A stretch of DNA of 64,000 nucleotides from Verticillium longisporum (lineage: Eukaryota; Ascomycota; Sordariomycetes; Glomerellales; Plectosphaerellaceae): positions 5,394,001 through 5,458,000 of the forward strand of contig JAETXT010000002.1 in NCBI GenBank assembly GCA_019188255.1, given 5' to 3'. A model generated the notes under the pieces. The model was not told the DNA's origin. It made no database searches and saw only the letters and a program-made list of their open reading frames with translations. Below, piece after piece: positions 22,687 to 33,610 of this stretch. Both the position numbers and the translations under genes were made by a program. Every line of letters begins with the position of its first letter. Positions within the stretch are counted from its first letter, which is position 1.

Positions 22687-23370
22687 CTCTCCCCGTGCGT
22701 CCGAGCCGATACGAAGCCCCAGCCTATGACCATCGTCTGGAGTTTTCGTTTTGTCACGGGGGCGAGGGATAGACTTTCGTCAGGTCACCTCCACCTTCCA
22801 ACGGTGCATACCCGGCTTGGCAACCGATTCGTCAACTACTCAACCGTCCCAGACTGTCCAGCTAATGGGAGGCCGATCGTGAGAAGAAGGACTCAGCCGT
22901 CCCGTAAAAAAAAAACAAGCCATCAATATGCCTGCCCCTCAATCAGGTGAAAAAAAGACAGGCTAGATTGGTGGCTAGCCAGGTTCAGATCTGTTCGAGA
23001 AAGTCTTACCCTCCCCTCAGCCGCAGCTGTTCGTCCGCCGCCCCGACTATGATGCCACAACTCAGGCGAGTTCGGGCATATGCGTGTCCAGTGAGCTGCA
23101 TGATGTTGCGATGGACATTGGTGATTGCTCAACTTTGCTCGTTTTCATTTGTTCGCGGGCGCTACATGGTTGTATCGTTGATTGTTCACTGACTGTGGCT
23201 GTCGTCATAGGGCGGGCCATCAACAGGCAATGGCGATGCAGATAGGCCTGAGACCACTGTTTCTCGCCTTCTCCCCTAGGAAAGGTACGCGGGGGAAGGG
23301 ACGACGCGGAAGGGGCCCATAAAGTCGCCGAGTCCCCTCGTCTTAGTATTCGGCCATTGTTAGGCAGCTG

Positions 23371-23396
23371 TATATATATATATATATATATATATA
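23371..23396 (+). promoter_or_regulatory. TA dinucleotide array in the promoter of the cysteine-rich secreted protein gene
   Basis: About thirteen TA units in tandem, ending roughly 100 bp upstream of the ATG at 23497. The position suits a TATA element within a polymorphic microsatellite (inference); a length change here could alter expression. Confidence 0.5.
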
Positions 23397-23496
23397 CACG
23401 AGCTTGAATCTCACGATCACAACATTGTTGCTGCCTCTCAGACATCAGTTGCTCCTCTCAGCGCAACGCTACGTATCTTACACACACACACCAAAG

Positions 23497-24213
23497 ATGC
23501 GCCTTCTTGCTTTCCTCGGCCTTGCTGCCGGCCTGGTCACCGCACGCCCGGCCACCTGCAGCGAAGAGCTCCCAGCCGCCTCGAGCGACTGCCCAACCCT
23601 CTGCATCGACGGCATCAACGACTGCAACGAACCCTGGGGCGGGTGAGTACCTCTCACGCCTCTCTTGTCCATCATCCGTTTACATTGTGGTGCCTCGCTG
23701 ACACCTCGAATAGATGCTTTAACGTCTGCAAACCGGAAGAAAGCCCAACCATGCCTCCCTGCTCCGAGCCCACGCCCACCTTGATGCCCATCTACCACGA
23801 CACCCCCACCCCCACCGCGCCACAGAGCGACGACTGCAGCACCCGCTCCGTCTGTGCCGACTATGTGAACGAGTGCGGCATCTGGTACGGCGGGTAAGTT
23901 TCTGCCCCGTCCGTCGGCGTGTATCGTGATGCGGAACGTGTGGTGGCTGACCTTTTCTCCCAGGTGCTTTGCTGACTGCACCCCCTGGCCGACCTTCACC
24001 AAGCCGCCCTGCCCTCCGGGGCCTCCGGGGCCTGTGCCGCCGGTCGATGACGACGAAGAGGGTGACCATGACGATGAGGACTGCGAGAGGACCATCTGCG
24101 TTGACAAGGTCAATGAGTGTGGGATCAAGTATGGTGGCTGTTACAGGGACTGCGCGCCGTATCCGACCTTTGAGCCGCCCGCGTGCCCGTCCGAAGCGTA
24201 TGGCGAGCAGTAG
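23497..24213 (+). CDS. Cysteine-rich small secreted protein made of three repeats (effector-like)
   Basis: Three exons (23497-23642, 23714-23893, 23964-24213) give 191 residues with introns of 71 and 70 nt. A signal peptide (MRLLAFLGLAAGLVTARP) is followed by three copies of a module of the form CxDxxNxCxxxxGGCxxxC, each trailed by a Pro/Thr-rich spacer: DGINDCNEPWGGCFNVC, DYVNECGIWYGGCFADC and DKVNECGIKYGGCYRDC. The third spacer has PPGPPGPVPP and an acidic run. Both introns are phase 2 and fall at the same point, inside the second Gly codon of the GG motif; the third copy has no intron there. The even Cys pattern suggests disulfide-bonded extracellular modules. I know similar modules only from uncharacterised fungal secreted proteins, so wall, adhesion or effector roles are all inference. 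Confidence 0.82.
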
Positions 24214-24495
24214 ATGGTTTTGTTCGTGCCCAACGCGAGAGCTGTGGTTTCATGGATAGCTGTCGTTTCGCTGTAAGTATTGGGGGTTCGTTCGTATGTA
24301 AATCCAGGTCTTGAGAGGACCCACGAGGGGTCTGACTGGTCTCGGCGTGATGAATGATAAGAAGAGAGTCGACAGTGCAAGTGAGTTCTAAACCGCGTAC
24401 ATCTCGCATTTCCTTTGCGTATCTATCGAGCACAAGACAAAAGAGAGGAAGCAACACCAAGCTCGAGTTCCATCATCATCATCATCGTCGTCGCC

Positions 24496-26393
24496 CTACT
24501 TCTTCTCCAGATACGCCTTCCACCCGATCGACTGCAGCTTCTCCGCCTTGGCCTCGACCTCATCGCTCAAGCCCTTCATGTAATCCGCCATGGCCTGCCT
24601 GTACCCCTCATCGCCGGCGCCCAGGATCTTGACGGCCAGCAGCGCCGCGTTGGTCGAGTTGTTGATGCCGACCGTGGCGACGGGGCAGCCGCGCGGCATC
24701 TGCACGATGCTGAGCAGGCTGTCGTGGCCGTCGAGGTGCGTGGCCTTGATGGGCACGCCAATGACGGGCACCGTCGTTTCGGACGCCAGCATGCCGGGCA
24801 GGTGGGCGGCGCCGCCTGCTGCGGCGATGAAGACGCGCACGCCGCGGGCCGCCGCCGACCGGCCGAGCTCGATCATGCGGTGGGGCGTGCGGTGGGCCGA
24901 CGTGATGGTGAAGTCGTAGGGGACGCCGAAGCGCTCGAGGACCTCGAACGCGGCCCTGAGGACGGGGAGGTCCGAGTCGGAGCCCATGGTCACGACGACG
25001 AGGGGGTTCGCCGGATCGCGGGACGAGGTGGCGGGTGCGACGACGGCGGGGTTCTGGGCGGGTGTCGCATCGGAGGGACGCAGGGCGGCGGTGGCGGCGT
25101 CGATGCGGCCCTGGCGGATGCGGTCGACCTCCTTGATCAGCGGCGCGGCGAGCTGCTCGAGGTTCGTGCTCGGGGAGTAGGAGGTGGCCGTGATGTGGCC
25201 GATCTTGCGGCTGGGCTTGGAGGCCTTGCCGTATTGGTGAAGGAAGATGTCCATGTCGTCGTCGTAGAGGGACTCGGTGAGGTCGACGAGCGCATCGTGT
25301 GAGTCCTCTTGCGCGCCGCCGAGAATGTTGAGCATGACGGCACCGGCGACGCGGGGCTGGAGCTTAATGGAGCGAGGGATAATGTCGAGGATGGACGCCA
25401 CCTGGGCCTTGTACTGCGACATGTACGGGACGGCCTCGATGGTGTAGTGGCCCGAGTTGTGAGGGCGGGGAGCAACCTCGTTGACGGTAATGGTGCCTGC
25501 GGAGGAGTCAGTCTTGAGTACCTAGGGAAGCATCAGGTTCAGGGGTAAATCGCACCATCAGCGAGGAGGAACATCTCGACGGCGAAGACACCCCTGCCCT
25601 TCAGTGTCCTGATGACGTCGGAAGCCACCTGTTTGGCCTTCTCGGACACAGTCTCGGGGGTGTTGCGAGGAGGGTAGAAGACCTTGGTGCAAATGCTGTC
25701 CTCGTGGATGGTCTCGACGGCAGGGTACGCATGAACGTCCCTCAGCTGGCCATCATCGTCCTCTGTCCTCACAACCATGACGGCCAGCTCCAGCTCGAAG
25801 GACACCCACTTCTCAGCGTACAGAGGCAGCTTGCCCATGACCGTGACGGCCTCCTCGAAATCCTGGACTCCGCTGACCTTGAAGTTGCCGCGGCCGTCGT
25901 AAGAACCCTTGCGAGCCTTGAGCATGAAGGGGAAGCCAAACTGCTCGTACGCCTGGCGGAGTGAGTCCAGCATGGAGGCGCCAGACTCAATGGCCATCTG
26001 GGGCGCGATAGGGATGCCAGCCTTGCCAAAGTGCTCCTTCTGCAGGTACTTGTCCTGGATGAGGCGAAGTGTCTCCCACGATGGGTGCACAGGAACCTTC
26101 TTCACGACGCCTGGCGCCACCGTGACACCCTTGGTAGCGATCTCTTCCAGCACATCGGTATTGATGTGCTCAATTTCAACTGTCAGAACGTCGCATTTGA
26201 CAGCCAGCTCCCTGATCTTCTCGGGATCCTTGAACGAGCCCGTGACGTGCTTGGCGTTCTGGTTGGCCTGCTTGGCTGGGCAGTTGGCCTCGTCGAGAAT
26301 GGCAATCTCAATGCCAAGGGGGCCAGCCGCCTCGCATAGCATACGGCCGAGCTGGCCTCCGCCCAGGAGGCCGATGACTGGTTTTCTTGCCAT
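24496..26393 (-). CDS. ADE2: Phosphoribosylaminoimidazole carboxylase (AIR carboxylase)
   Basis: Exons 26393-25556 and 25496-24496 (59-nt intron) give 612 residues. The N-terminal half is the PurK-like ATP-grasp part, opening VIGLLGGGQLGRMLCEAAG, with MLKARKGSYDGRGN and the LADG|TITVNEVAPRPHNSGH block across the splice. The C-terminal third is the PurE-like domain with VVTMGSDSDLPVLRAAFEVL, TSAHRTP and AGGAAHLPGMLAS. This fused form is standard in fungi and converts aminoimidazole ribonucleotide to its carboxylated form in de novo purine synthesis, in the cytosol. The linker between halves is Ala/Pro-rich. No broken motif. ATIC, a later enzyme of the same pathway, lies about 13 kb to the right on the same strand. 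Confidence 0.97.
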
Positions 26394-27552
26394 TGTGAGA
26401 TTGGACCGCGATGGATAGACTGGGATGTGCTATCGTGTAAGTGAGTCGAAGTTCGGCAAATGGAGAAAATTCGCTCCATCATCCGAACCAGCGCTCCTGT
26501 TGAACTTGATCCGGAAAGCGGTGGGGTTGCACCAGCCACCCCCACCATGAAGAGCCGCCACACTCGGAGACCCACATTCGGTGCCTTCGTGGCTTGCATG
26601 CGACCCAACCTTGCCAAATTACCTGGCTTGCTTGCAGGTTGGAGAACATGGCCCACGCGTACAAACCTCGCATAGTAGCCGCCGGTGTTCAGAGGTATTT
26701 TACAAGCGATCTAGTCACAAGGGGATGGCATGTGGGTTGTGAGCTCTAGGAATCGGAGGACCAGCGCCGAAGGCGAGGCGGCCGACCCACAACGCCGACC
26801 CCGTTCAAGGCCAGAATATGGTTCCTTGACTCTGCTCCAGGATACAGCAAACGATGAGTGCCCAAAAGTCGACACACTGATGTATCAATCTCAACTTAGA
26901 GAACCTAGTTTTCCGCTCCCTAAAGCTATTGTCACATGTGTCAGGGATTCAAAGCGTTGCAGCTTAGGTATTTGCTGATGTCTCAACAAACCGACTAAAC
27001 TACCTCCTAGGATGAAGATGCCATAGTGTTCAACCTTCGAAACGATTCGTCTGAGATCGTAGCTCTTAGCCTTCCAGGTCTCTATTAGGCGCTCAAGAAC
27101 ATGCCGCGGAGCCTGTGAGATAGCCGCCTGCCAGGCGACCCTGCGGAGTCGCCAAGCAGGGGGTCGACCAGGGGCTAAGGGCTACGAGAAACGTATATAT
27201 ATAGGCTGCGGAGGGCCCTCCAAGCTGCGGAGGGCCAGGATTCCGATGTATTCTGACCCCAAAACTATTGTGTCTTGCCTGCGGAGCACGTGTGGAAGAC
27301 CTCTTCACTCTGCTCCGAATCAAGCACTGACATCGCCCTTCTGGGGCCAGTACTTGGTAAGGTGGCGTATTCTATCTATGTCCAGTTGGAATTGTGCCAT
27401 AGCTACCAGTCATAGGAGCTATAATTGGCTGTTGAGATCTTGGAGGAATCGTCATGACAGTACGAGGGATATCTCCTGAATTCCCTCGCTGTCTCCCATA
27501 TATTCCCGTCCGGCACCGTACCGCCCAACGACGAGTAAATGAAACGCATGCT
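26394..27552. other. Intergenic region upstream of ADE2
   Basis: No supported gene. It holds the ADE2 promoter and the 3' flank of the Zn2Cys6 gene. Near 27206-27240 the 13-mer GCTGCGGAGGGCC occurs twice within 35 bp, next to a TATATATATA stretch at about 27193; this may be a small remnant of a mobile element. Confidence 0.4.
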
Positions 27553-29299
27553 TCATAATCCATGTTGGTATTCCAGCATGTCCCGTGCCATAATGTTGTA
27601 TCCTGTGGTCCCGGCAAGTTGGGCCATTTCGTGATACCAGTACCACAAGTCCGCATTGTCAGCCCCTTCGCGTTTCAAGACCTCCCCTGCCTGGTTGAGT
27701 GGCAGCACCGCCGAGGCAGCACCAAACAGCTTGAACTCTGCTCTTGCAAGGAACTGCATACTTCTCAGTATCAAGATAGCCAGCTCTACGACTGCCTCTT
27801 TCGATATCAGGGCCTCGAGGTCGGGATCCACGTCCCCTACTAGGCAGGGGAAGATGCGTCTGATTTGTCGGATGTTTTGTGCGCACGCAATATGAAGCGC
27901 CCAAATGTGGGTGAAATAGTTGGCAGCAGTGATACTAGAAAATTGCAATGCTGTACGGTTGTCATACGGAGGCTCGGTGGAAAAACACTGGTACTGACCG
28001 CCGTCGCCCTGAGCTTCCCTCAGGTTGACCAGTTGGCGGACCCAAGTCTCGAAATTGTGCAACGCATTTTGGGCAGCAAACTGAGCTTGTTCCAGAGGCA
28101 TAGTGTCGAGTCCCTCGACAACACCAACAGTCACCGGCATATTCATCATTTCGCTAAAGAGATTCTGAAGGGGTGCAGCCCCTGATTCACTGAATGGTGC
28201 GTGAAGCCATTGGGTTTCCGCAAGGAAGGATTTTTGCCGAGACATGAAAACGTGGATGAACTGGGAACAATCAGTATTGAACACAACGACGAAACATGAT
28301 CAGGTCCTTGCCATTACTGGTCTGAAACCAACGAACAGCTGGTGACTGATACCCGAGCTATAGAAATCGGGCTCATGAAGTTGCAACAAGTCGCCTATCC
28401 CTTTGGCGTGAATCGGAGCACTTGAATTCGAGGTGGGTAGGACCATCTACGCTGCATGTTAACACCATGGTTGAAGAGCATGCTCAAAACCAATCTTTAA
28501 CCTCTGAAAGAAACAGACACATAGTGGCAGCAGCCAGCAAGTTCGAGTTGGATGCCATCATCTGCCCAAGACCAGATTGAATAGACGATAGGGCGATTGT
28601 CTGGGCTTCCAACGCGTCTGACACTGGCGCTCTACCGTTCTTTCCTCGTGAAACTATAGATACGGCCAAAGTCTTGATGGCTGGCGAGAGATAGAGCTCG
28701 GCTTGTCTATCCCTCGCCAGCTCGGGGAGGGCTTCCACCCATGCACCGCATACTCGATGTGGCGAGCTTTTGGAGGTGTGGGAAGCACACCCAGTTTTTG
28801 AAAGATGTTCTATGGGACTGAAATTCTGGATCACCAGCGAGATGATGTCAAGCAGCGGCCAAGTCAGAGGTGGATGTATCGTTTCGGGTCGCTGTCGAGG
28901 GATCAACTCGGCGGCTCGGGATCCCTCCGCCTTTTCTTTCGCTCCGGGCTCTGCTTTCAAGGGCCGGGATGGCTGACGCTTGTTTTTGGGGTTGCCGGCG
29001 GGAGGGTTGCGGCGACGCCTTTTGGCACTGATAATTGGGGTTTGATGGTGAGTTGATACAGTTGGAGGTCGAAATATGAGATCATGCTGGTATCCCGCAC
29101 ACTCTCTGCCGCTCTTGGTACATTGCGTACAGGCAGGGGTTTTCCCGTCACACTTGGCAAAAAATCACGTCAGCTTCCGACGCCAGGCCAGGCTTGCATT
29201 GCTGTGAGGCTGGTGATCGCCCCGTAGTCTGGATACAATACTTACGGCTAACTTCCGCGCCCTGCAGGTGTGACAAGTCGTGATCTGTCGAATCTTCAT
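27553..29299 (-). CDS. Zn2Cys6 fungal transcription factor
   Basis: Four exons on the minus strand: 29299-29246, 29152-28502, 28446-28318 and 28260-27553, with introns of 93, 55 and 57 nt, all phase 0, giving 513 residues. The N-terminus holds a complete binuclear zinc cluster with cysteines at 9, 12, 19, 26, 29 and 36 (spacing 2-6-6-2-6), including CHTCRARKLACDGKTPAC. A basic linker (SAKRRRNPP) follows. The rest is the helical region typical of small Zn2Cys6 regulators, with GIGDLLQLHEPDFYSSGISH and LFVGFRPFIHVFMSRQKSF. The first intron sits inside the zinc cluster, so single-exon prediction would miss the DNA-binding domain. Such proteins bind CGG-containing sites in the nucleus. The target is unknown; no metabolic cluster lies beside it. 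It is divergent from DUS4. Confidence 0.88.
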
Positions 29300-29965
29300 G
29301 CTGTAGAACACCTGTGGATAGGGTATGTCACCGAGTGAGAAGGCTCGGGTTTAAGTTCCATTTCTGTACAGCGAGGAAGGCGAGTCACATTTGATGTCTG
29401 CCGGCTGCGGTGTTCTTTTGTCAGACCACCGTGGACGGGAGCTTGCGGGCACAGTAGTCTTCACGGATTAGTATTGGGAGCTACAGCTGGGGTCGCATGG
29501 CATTTGCCCCCCATATATGAAGCGACCTTACCGAAAAAAGGCACAAAACCCGCTAACCTCCGACTGATCACGGTGGAAGAGTACTTCGACAACTGGTCAT
29601 CAGCAGAAAAGAGTAGGTTCTTATATGATCATTTCGTAATCCACGAGTGATTACGCATTTGAGTTCAAGTTCGGCCATTGATATAAGGCAAGGTTGCTTA
29701 CCTTCAGATGGGTGAAAAGGGGCGGGGAGGAGTGACATGGACGTGAATACTTATGGGCAAGTGTCTCCGAGTGCCTGCCGCCTACCCAGACACCTTAGCC
29801 AGGCAGGTGCCGAGTGCCATCTTAGGTAATCGGCCAGCGCGTCCTGCCCAACTAACTCTGCATTGGCGGGGCACAACTGCCTTGCAGACTGATCTCATGT
29901 GAATCTCAAGAGCAGTCAATGCATCTATCTCATGGCACGTTACCAACCGTCATTTCGCGCTTACA
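29300..29965. promoter_or_regulatory. Divergent promoter region between the Zn2Cys6 gene and DUS4
   Basis: About 670 bp between opposed start codons, so both promoters lie here. No individual element can be named with confidence. Confidence 0.45.
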
Positions 29966-31419
29966 ATGCCGGCTTCCGAAGAACTCGAGGCGACCTGCCC
30001 GAGCATACAGTATGCATGAAGCCCGTCATGAAATCTTCTTGAGGCGTGAGCGACAGGCTCACCACTCCTTTTTCTGCCCTTTAGCCCCCTCAAGATTTTT
30101 GATGCTGCAAAAAGTCAAGACCGATATCTAAATGTGTCGGCTCCCATGGTCAGATACAGCAAGGTACAGTCCTGACATTCTACATTCTTGTAAATTTCCT
30201 TGGCACTCATGATTGTAGCTTGCTTTCAGAAGAACCGTTTTCGAGTATGGAACCGATATCTGTTACACGCCGATGATTCTGTCGAAAGAGTTCAACAGGA
30301 GCCAGTTTGCTCGAGATAGCGGTACTGCCACTTCTCACACTTGACCAGCGATGCAGGCCTGTGGCTGACTTGTCAAGATCTCACCGTGTCGTCTCGCGGA
30401 GTTCAGCCACCGACAGTATTGCAATGGGGCGCCAATAAACCAGAGGAGATCGCGCGCTCATCACTCCTGGCGGCGCCCTATGTCAACGGCTTCGACCTCA
30501 ATTGTGGCTGCCCTCAGTCATGGGCCTGCGCCGAGACTTTGGGAGCCGCGCTCATGGAGAAGCGTGAACTGGTGAGGGATATGGTCATCGAGACTCGCCA
30601 AGCCCTAGAAAGGGACGGATGGGGTGTGGCCAAGGAGAAGGACATTGAGAACCCCCAGGGCCGCAGCGTGAGCGTCAAAATTCGAGTACACAAGGACCTG
30701 CGGTATGATGAACAACTTTGGTGGCACAATGCTCCAGAGCAAACGAAGACTGGCTGACCGTAAATTGCAGAAAAACAATGGACTTTATCGAAACGGTCAT
30801 AGGCGACCAGCACAACCGCCACGTCGACTGGCTCACTATCCATCCCCGAACCCGAAGCACGCCCTCTAGTACCCCCATTTTCGGCGACTCCCTCGCCATA
30901 CTCATCGAGAAGTACGGCACCCGGCTCCCCGTGCTCCTCTCCGGCGATGTCTTCTCCCTCTCCTCCCTTCCGCTGTCGCCTCTCCTCGCCCCTCAGCCGA
31001 CCATCACAACGAATGGAGAGTCGGAGCCGGCCCTCCCCCGCTTCCGCCCAAGCACCACAAAGCTCGCAGGCCTCATGTCCGCCCGCGGTATCCTCGCCAA
31101 CCCTGCGCTCTACGCCGGCCACGAGTCCTGCCCTTGGGAGGCCGTCGAGGCCTTCCTCCGTCATCTCGCGCGCGCTCCACTGCACCTCAAGCTGGTGCTG
31201 CACCACCTCGGCGAGATGTGCGGGCCCGGCATGGGGCCTGATAAGAATGCCCTGTTGACCAAAGGGGAGCGGGTGCAACTGAACGCGATGACGAACATGT
31301 GCGACGTGATAGATTTCATGGACGAGGTCGTCGAGCGGAAGACGGGGCGTAAAGGAGGCGTTGACCGTCTGGGCGATATTGCGGACGGTGTAGACCGAAT
31401 GAAACTTAGTTCTGCTTAA
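29966..31419 (+). CDS. DUS4: tRNA-dihydrouridine synthase, Dus4 type
   Basis: Five exons: 29966-30009, 30085-30163, 30219-30321, 30378-30702 and 30771-31419. Introns are 55-75 nt and phases agree, giving 399 residues. The flavoenzyme TIM barrel is marked by SAPMVRYSK near the N-terminus, ICYTPMILSKEFNRSQF, VLQWGANKPEEIARS and NGFDLNCGCPQSWACAETLG, whose Cys in NCGCP is the catalytic proton donor of the family. Further on are VSVKIRVHKD and DWLTIHPRTR. Dus4 reduces specific D-loop uridines (U20a/U20b) of tRNA using FMN and NADPH. Two Ser/Pro-rich segments interrupt the barrel between about residues 235 and 285. The ordered splice phases over five exons make the model secure; the start is the only ATG in phase. 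Confidence 0.92.
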
Positions 31420-32010
31420 GAATCGTGATGCAGAGCCCATTGCATGTTGTTGATGTGTTTGCTTGGCGAGTACTGGACGATCCCATGTTGGCGTGCCAAG
31501 AGTCCCACATGTCGCTGCCCCTGCGGGCTTGGACGTTTCCCCGGATTTGGTGTGTTGACATTTGGTCCGAGGCCATCACCGCTTGGACAGGATCCGCCAT
31601 CTCGCCCATTTTCAGCTGTCAAGATCGACTGGCAGTGTCAGCGATCGACTGTTAATATCGGGCACCGAGCCTCAACCGTGCCTCCATCTTGACATGCAGA
31701 CACGGACCTGAAGCCTCACAACATGGGGGGAACCAAGGAGTCGCAGAATAATTAATGAAAACTTGTTGCAGCGTCTGAACTCCGTCCATGCCTGTTACAG
31801 TACATTACCCGGCGCGAACTCGCTGCGCCCTAGGTATCACCGTGTTCGCCTCAGCAGGTTGGGCGGCCGTTTCGCCTGCCATCTGAACACACCACTCTTC
31901 CCCACCGTCTCGATCCCTTCTCCTTCTTCCAATGTGTCCCAAAGGACACGACAGGCTGTCACAGCACTCCTATTCCTTCGCGCAACAACCAGAATGGTAG
32001 GCGAAACAGT
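31420..32010. other. Convergent intergenic region
   Basis: Between the 3' ends of DUS4 (plus) and SDH2 (minus). Frames of 67-83 codons have no recognisable features. Confidence 0.45.
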
Positions 32011-32973
32011 TTAGAACGACATCTGCTTCTTGATCTCGGCAATGGCCAGACCGGGGTTGAGACCCTTGGGGCACGCCCTGGTGCAGTTGAGAATGGTGTG
32101 GCATCGGTACAGGCTCATGGAGTTGTCGAGGGCCATCTTGCGCTCGCCCTTCCTCTCGTCACGCGAGTCGGCCAACCAACGGTAAGACTGGAGCAGGATG
32201 GCGGGGCCGAGGTACTCCTCCGAGTTCCACCAGTACGAGGGGCACGACGTAGAGCAGCAGGCGCAGAGGATGCACTCGTAGAGGCCGTCGAGCTTCCGGC
32301 GGTCGGCCTTGGTCTGGCGGTACTCCTTGCCCTGAGGTGGGTGTTAGTCTGGCATGTCAGGAGCTTGGTGACGCGGGCAAAAGACACGTACATCAGGGGA
32401 AGGCGTATCCCTCTGGAGGTAGGGCTTGATGGACTTGTATTGCTTGTAGAACTGCGTCAGGTCGGGCACGAGATCCTTGACGACGTAGGTGTGAGGCAGA
32501 GGGTAGATCTTCATCTCAGACGTCTCGGTCGGGATGCGGCCTGTCACGGGGTTAGCGGCGAGTTTCTTCTGCACGTTGACGAGGCACGACCTCGGCATCC
32601 ACATATCAAGGTACATACACAAGCAAGCTAGGGTATTCTGGCCGTTGATGTTCATGGCGCAGCTACCGCAGATGCCCTCACGGCAACTCCGCCTGAAGGT
32701 CAGGGTAGGGTCAATCTCGTTCTTGATGCGGACCAACGCGTCAAGGACCATGGGTCCGGTCTTGTTGAGGTCGAGGGTGTAGGTCTGCATGCGCGGCTTC
32801 TCGGTCGGCTGGTCGGGGTTCCAGCGGTAAATCTGGAACGACTTCATCTTGGGCTCAGGCGTCGTGGCAGGCTCGGTTACGGTGGCCATGGTGCGGGCAA
32901 AGAGCGCCGGGCGGAAGGCTGGCCTGAGGGCTGAGCCGAGGACACGGGTCGAGGAAGAGCGGAGAGCGGCCAT
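32011..32973 (-). CDS. SDH2: Succinate dehydrogenase iron-sulfur subunit, mitochondrial
   Basis: Exons 32973-32619, 32540-32392 and 32331-32011 (introns 78 and 60 nt) give 274 residues. A basic, Ser/Arg/Ala-rich mitochondrial presequence precedes the ferredoxin-type domain, whose [2Fe-2S] ligands are C97, C102, C105 and C117 ([10 protein letters not shown]). The C-terminal helical domain carries the [4Fe-4S]/[3Fe-4S] cysteine motifs [11 protein letters not shown] and [11 protein letters not shown]. The subunit passes electrons from the flavoprotein Sdh1 to ubiquinone in complex II of the inner mitochondrial membrane. The first intron falls within the TLACLCRIP block and the second within SPDGKEYRQ; retaining either would insert foreign residues. 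Length and motifs are normal. Confidence 0.97.
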
Positions 32974-33610
32974 ATTGGCGATTGATCGCGTGCGGCGAGA
33001 GGGACCGTGGAAAGATTAAGTGCGCGAACAGGTGCGAGAGGTGAGGAATCTTCTCGGGTGGAAGAGGTGTAGAGGGAGCAATGGCCTGGCGATGGTTCCG
33101 CAAGAGAGTCCTCTTCTAGCTGTCCTGTGCGTGGAGGGTGGCGTTCGGAGCAAGTGCAGCCATCATAGGAAGAATTGGCTTCCCTTCGGTCCCTCGGTTA
33201 TTCCAAGCACGAAGATGGGCCTGGCCAATCAGCTGGCGTGCATTTTCAACCTTCTGGCTGCGCAATAATGGGACGAATCGGAAGGACGGGGCACTTTCGG
33301 CCTGCACGTGATGGAGACTGGAGACTGACCGGCAATACTTCGGACGGAGCACAGGGGAGACGACCCGATGACATCAAATCGCGATTCTTTTCGAATGGGG
33401 GAATATGGGGAATCCCCGGCTGCTCGCAGACCTGAGCTTTGTGTTGGGATTGGGACCACCTTGCTGGATCGACGACCAGGTGAACCGTATCTACCCTACC
33501 ATGGGCATAATCTCTTTCGCATAGCACTGCCCATTATCGACGTGTGCGAGATGTGACGAGGATTCTACATCTTCCGACATCACGACATCCTTGGCGGCAC
33601 TTTCAGAAAA
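32974..33610. promoter_or_regulatory. Divergent promoter region between SDH2 and the PTC7-like phosphatase gene
   Basis: About 640 bp separate the start codons of two genes that both encode mitochondrial proteins, so a shared control region is plausible (inference). No specific site could be assigned. Confidence 0.45.

Larger units (their letters stand above)
21192..23496. other. Intergenic region between two secreted-protein genes, with microsatellites
   Basis: About 2.3 kb with no supported gene. The longest minus-strand frame (21527-22204) has no domain features. It contains a CA dinucleotide array at about 22637-22685 and a TA dinucleotide array at about 23371-23396, 100-125 bp before the start of the cysteine-rich protein gene. 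Confidence 0.5.

Noticed and set aside
24415..25302. 295-codon open frame on the plus strand
   Set aside because: Antisense to the ADE2 C-terminal domain; composition is a shadow of that gene.
30514..31440. 308-codon minus-strand frame
   Set aside because: Antisense to DUS4 exons, which have a fully consistent five-exon model.
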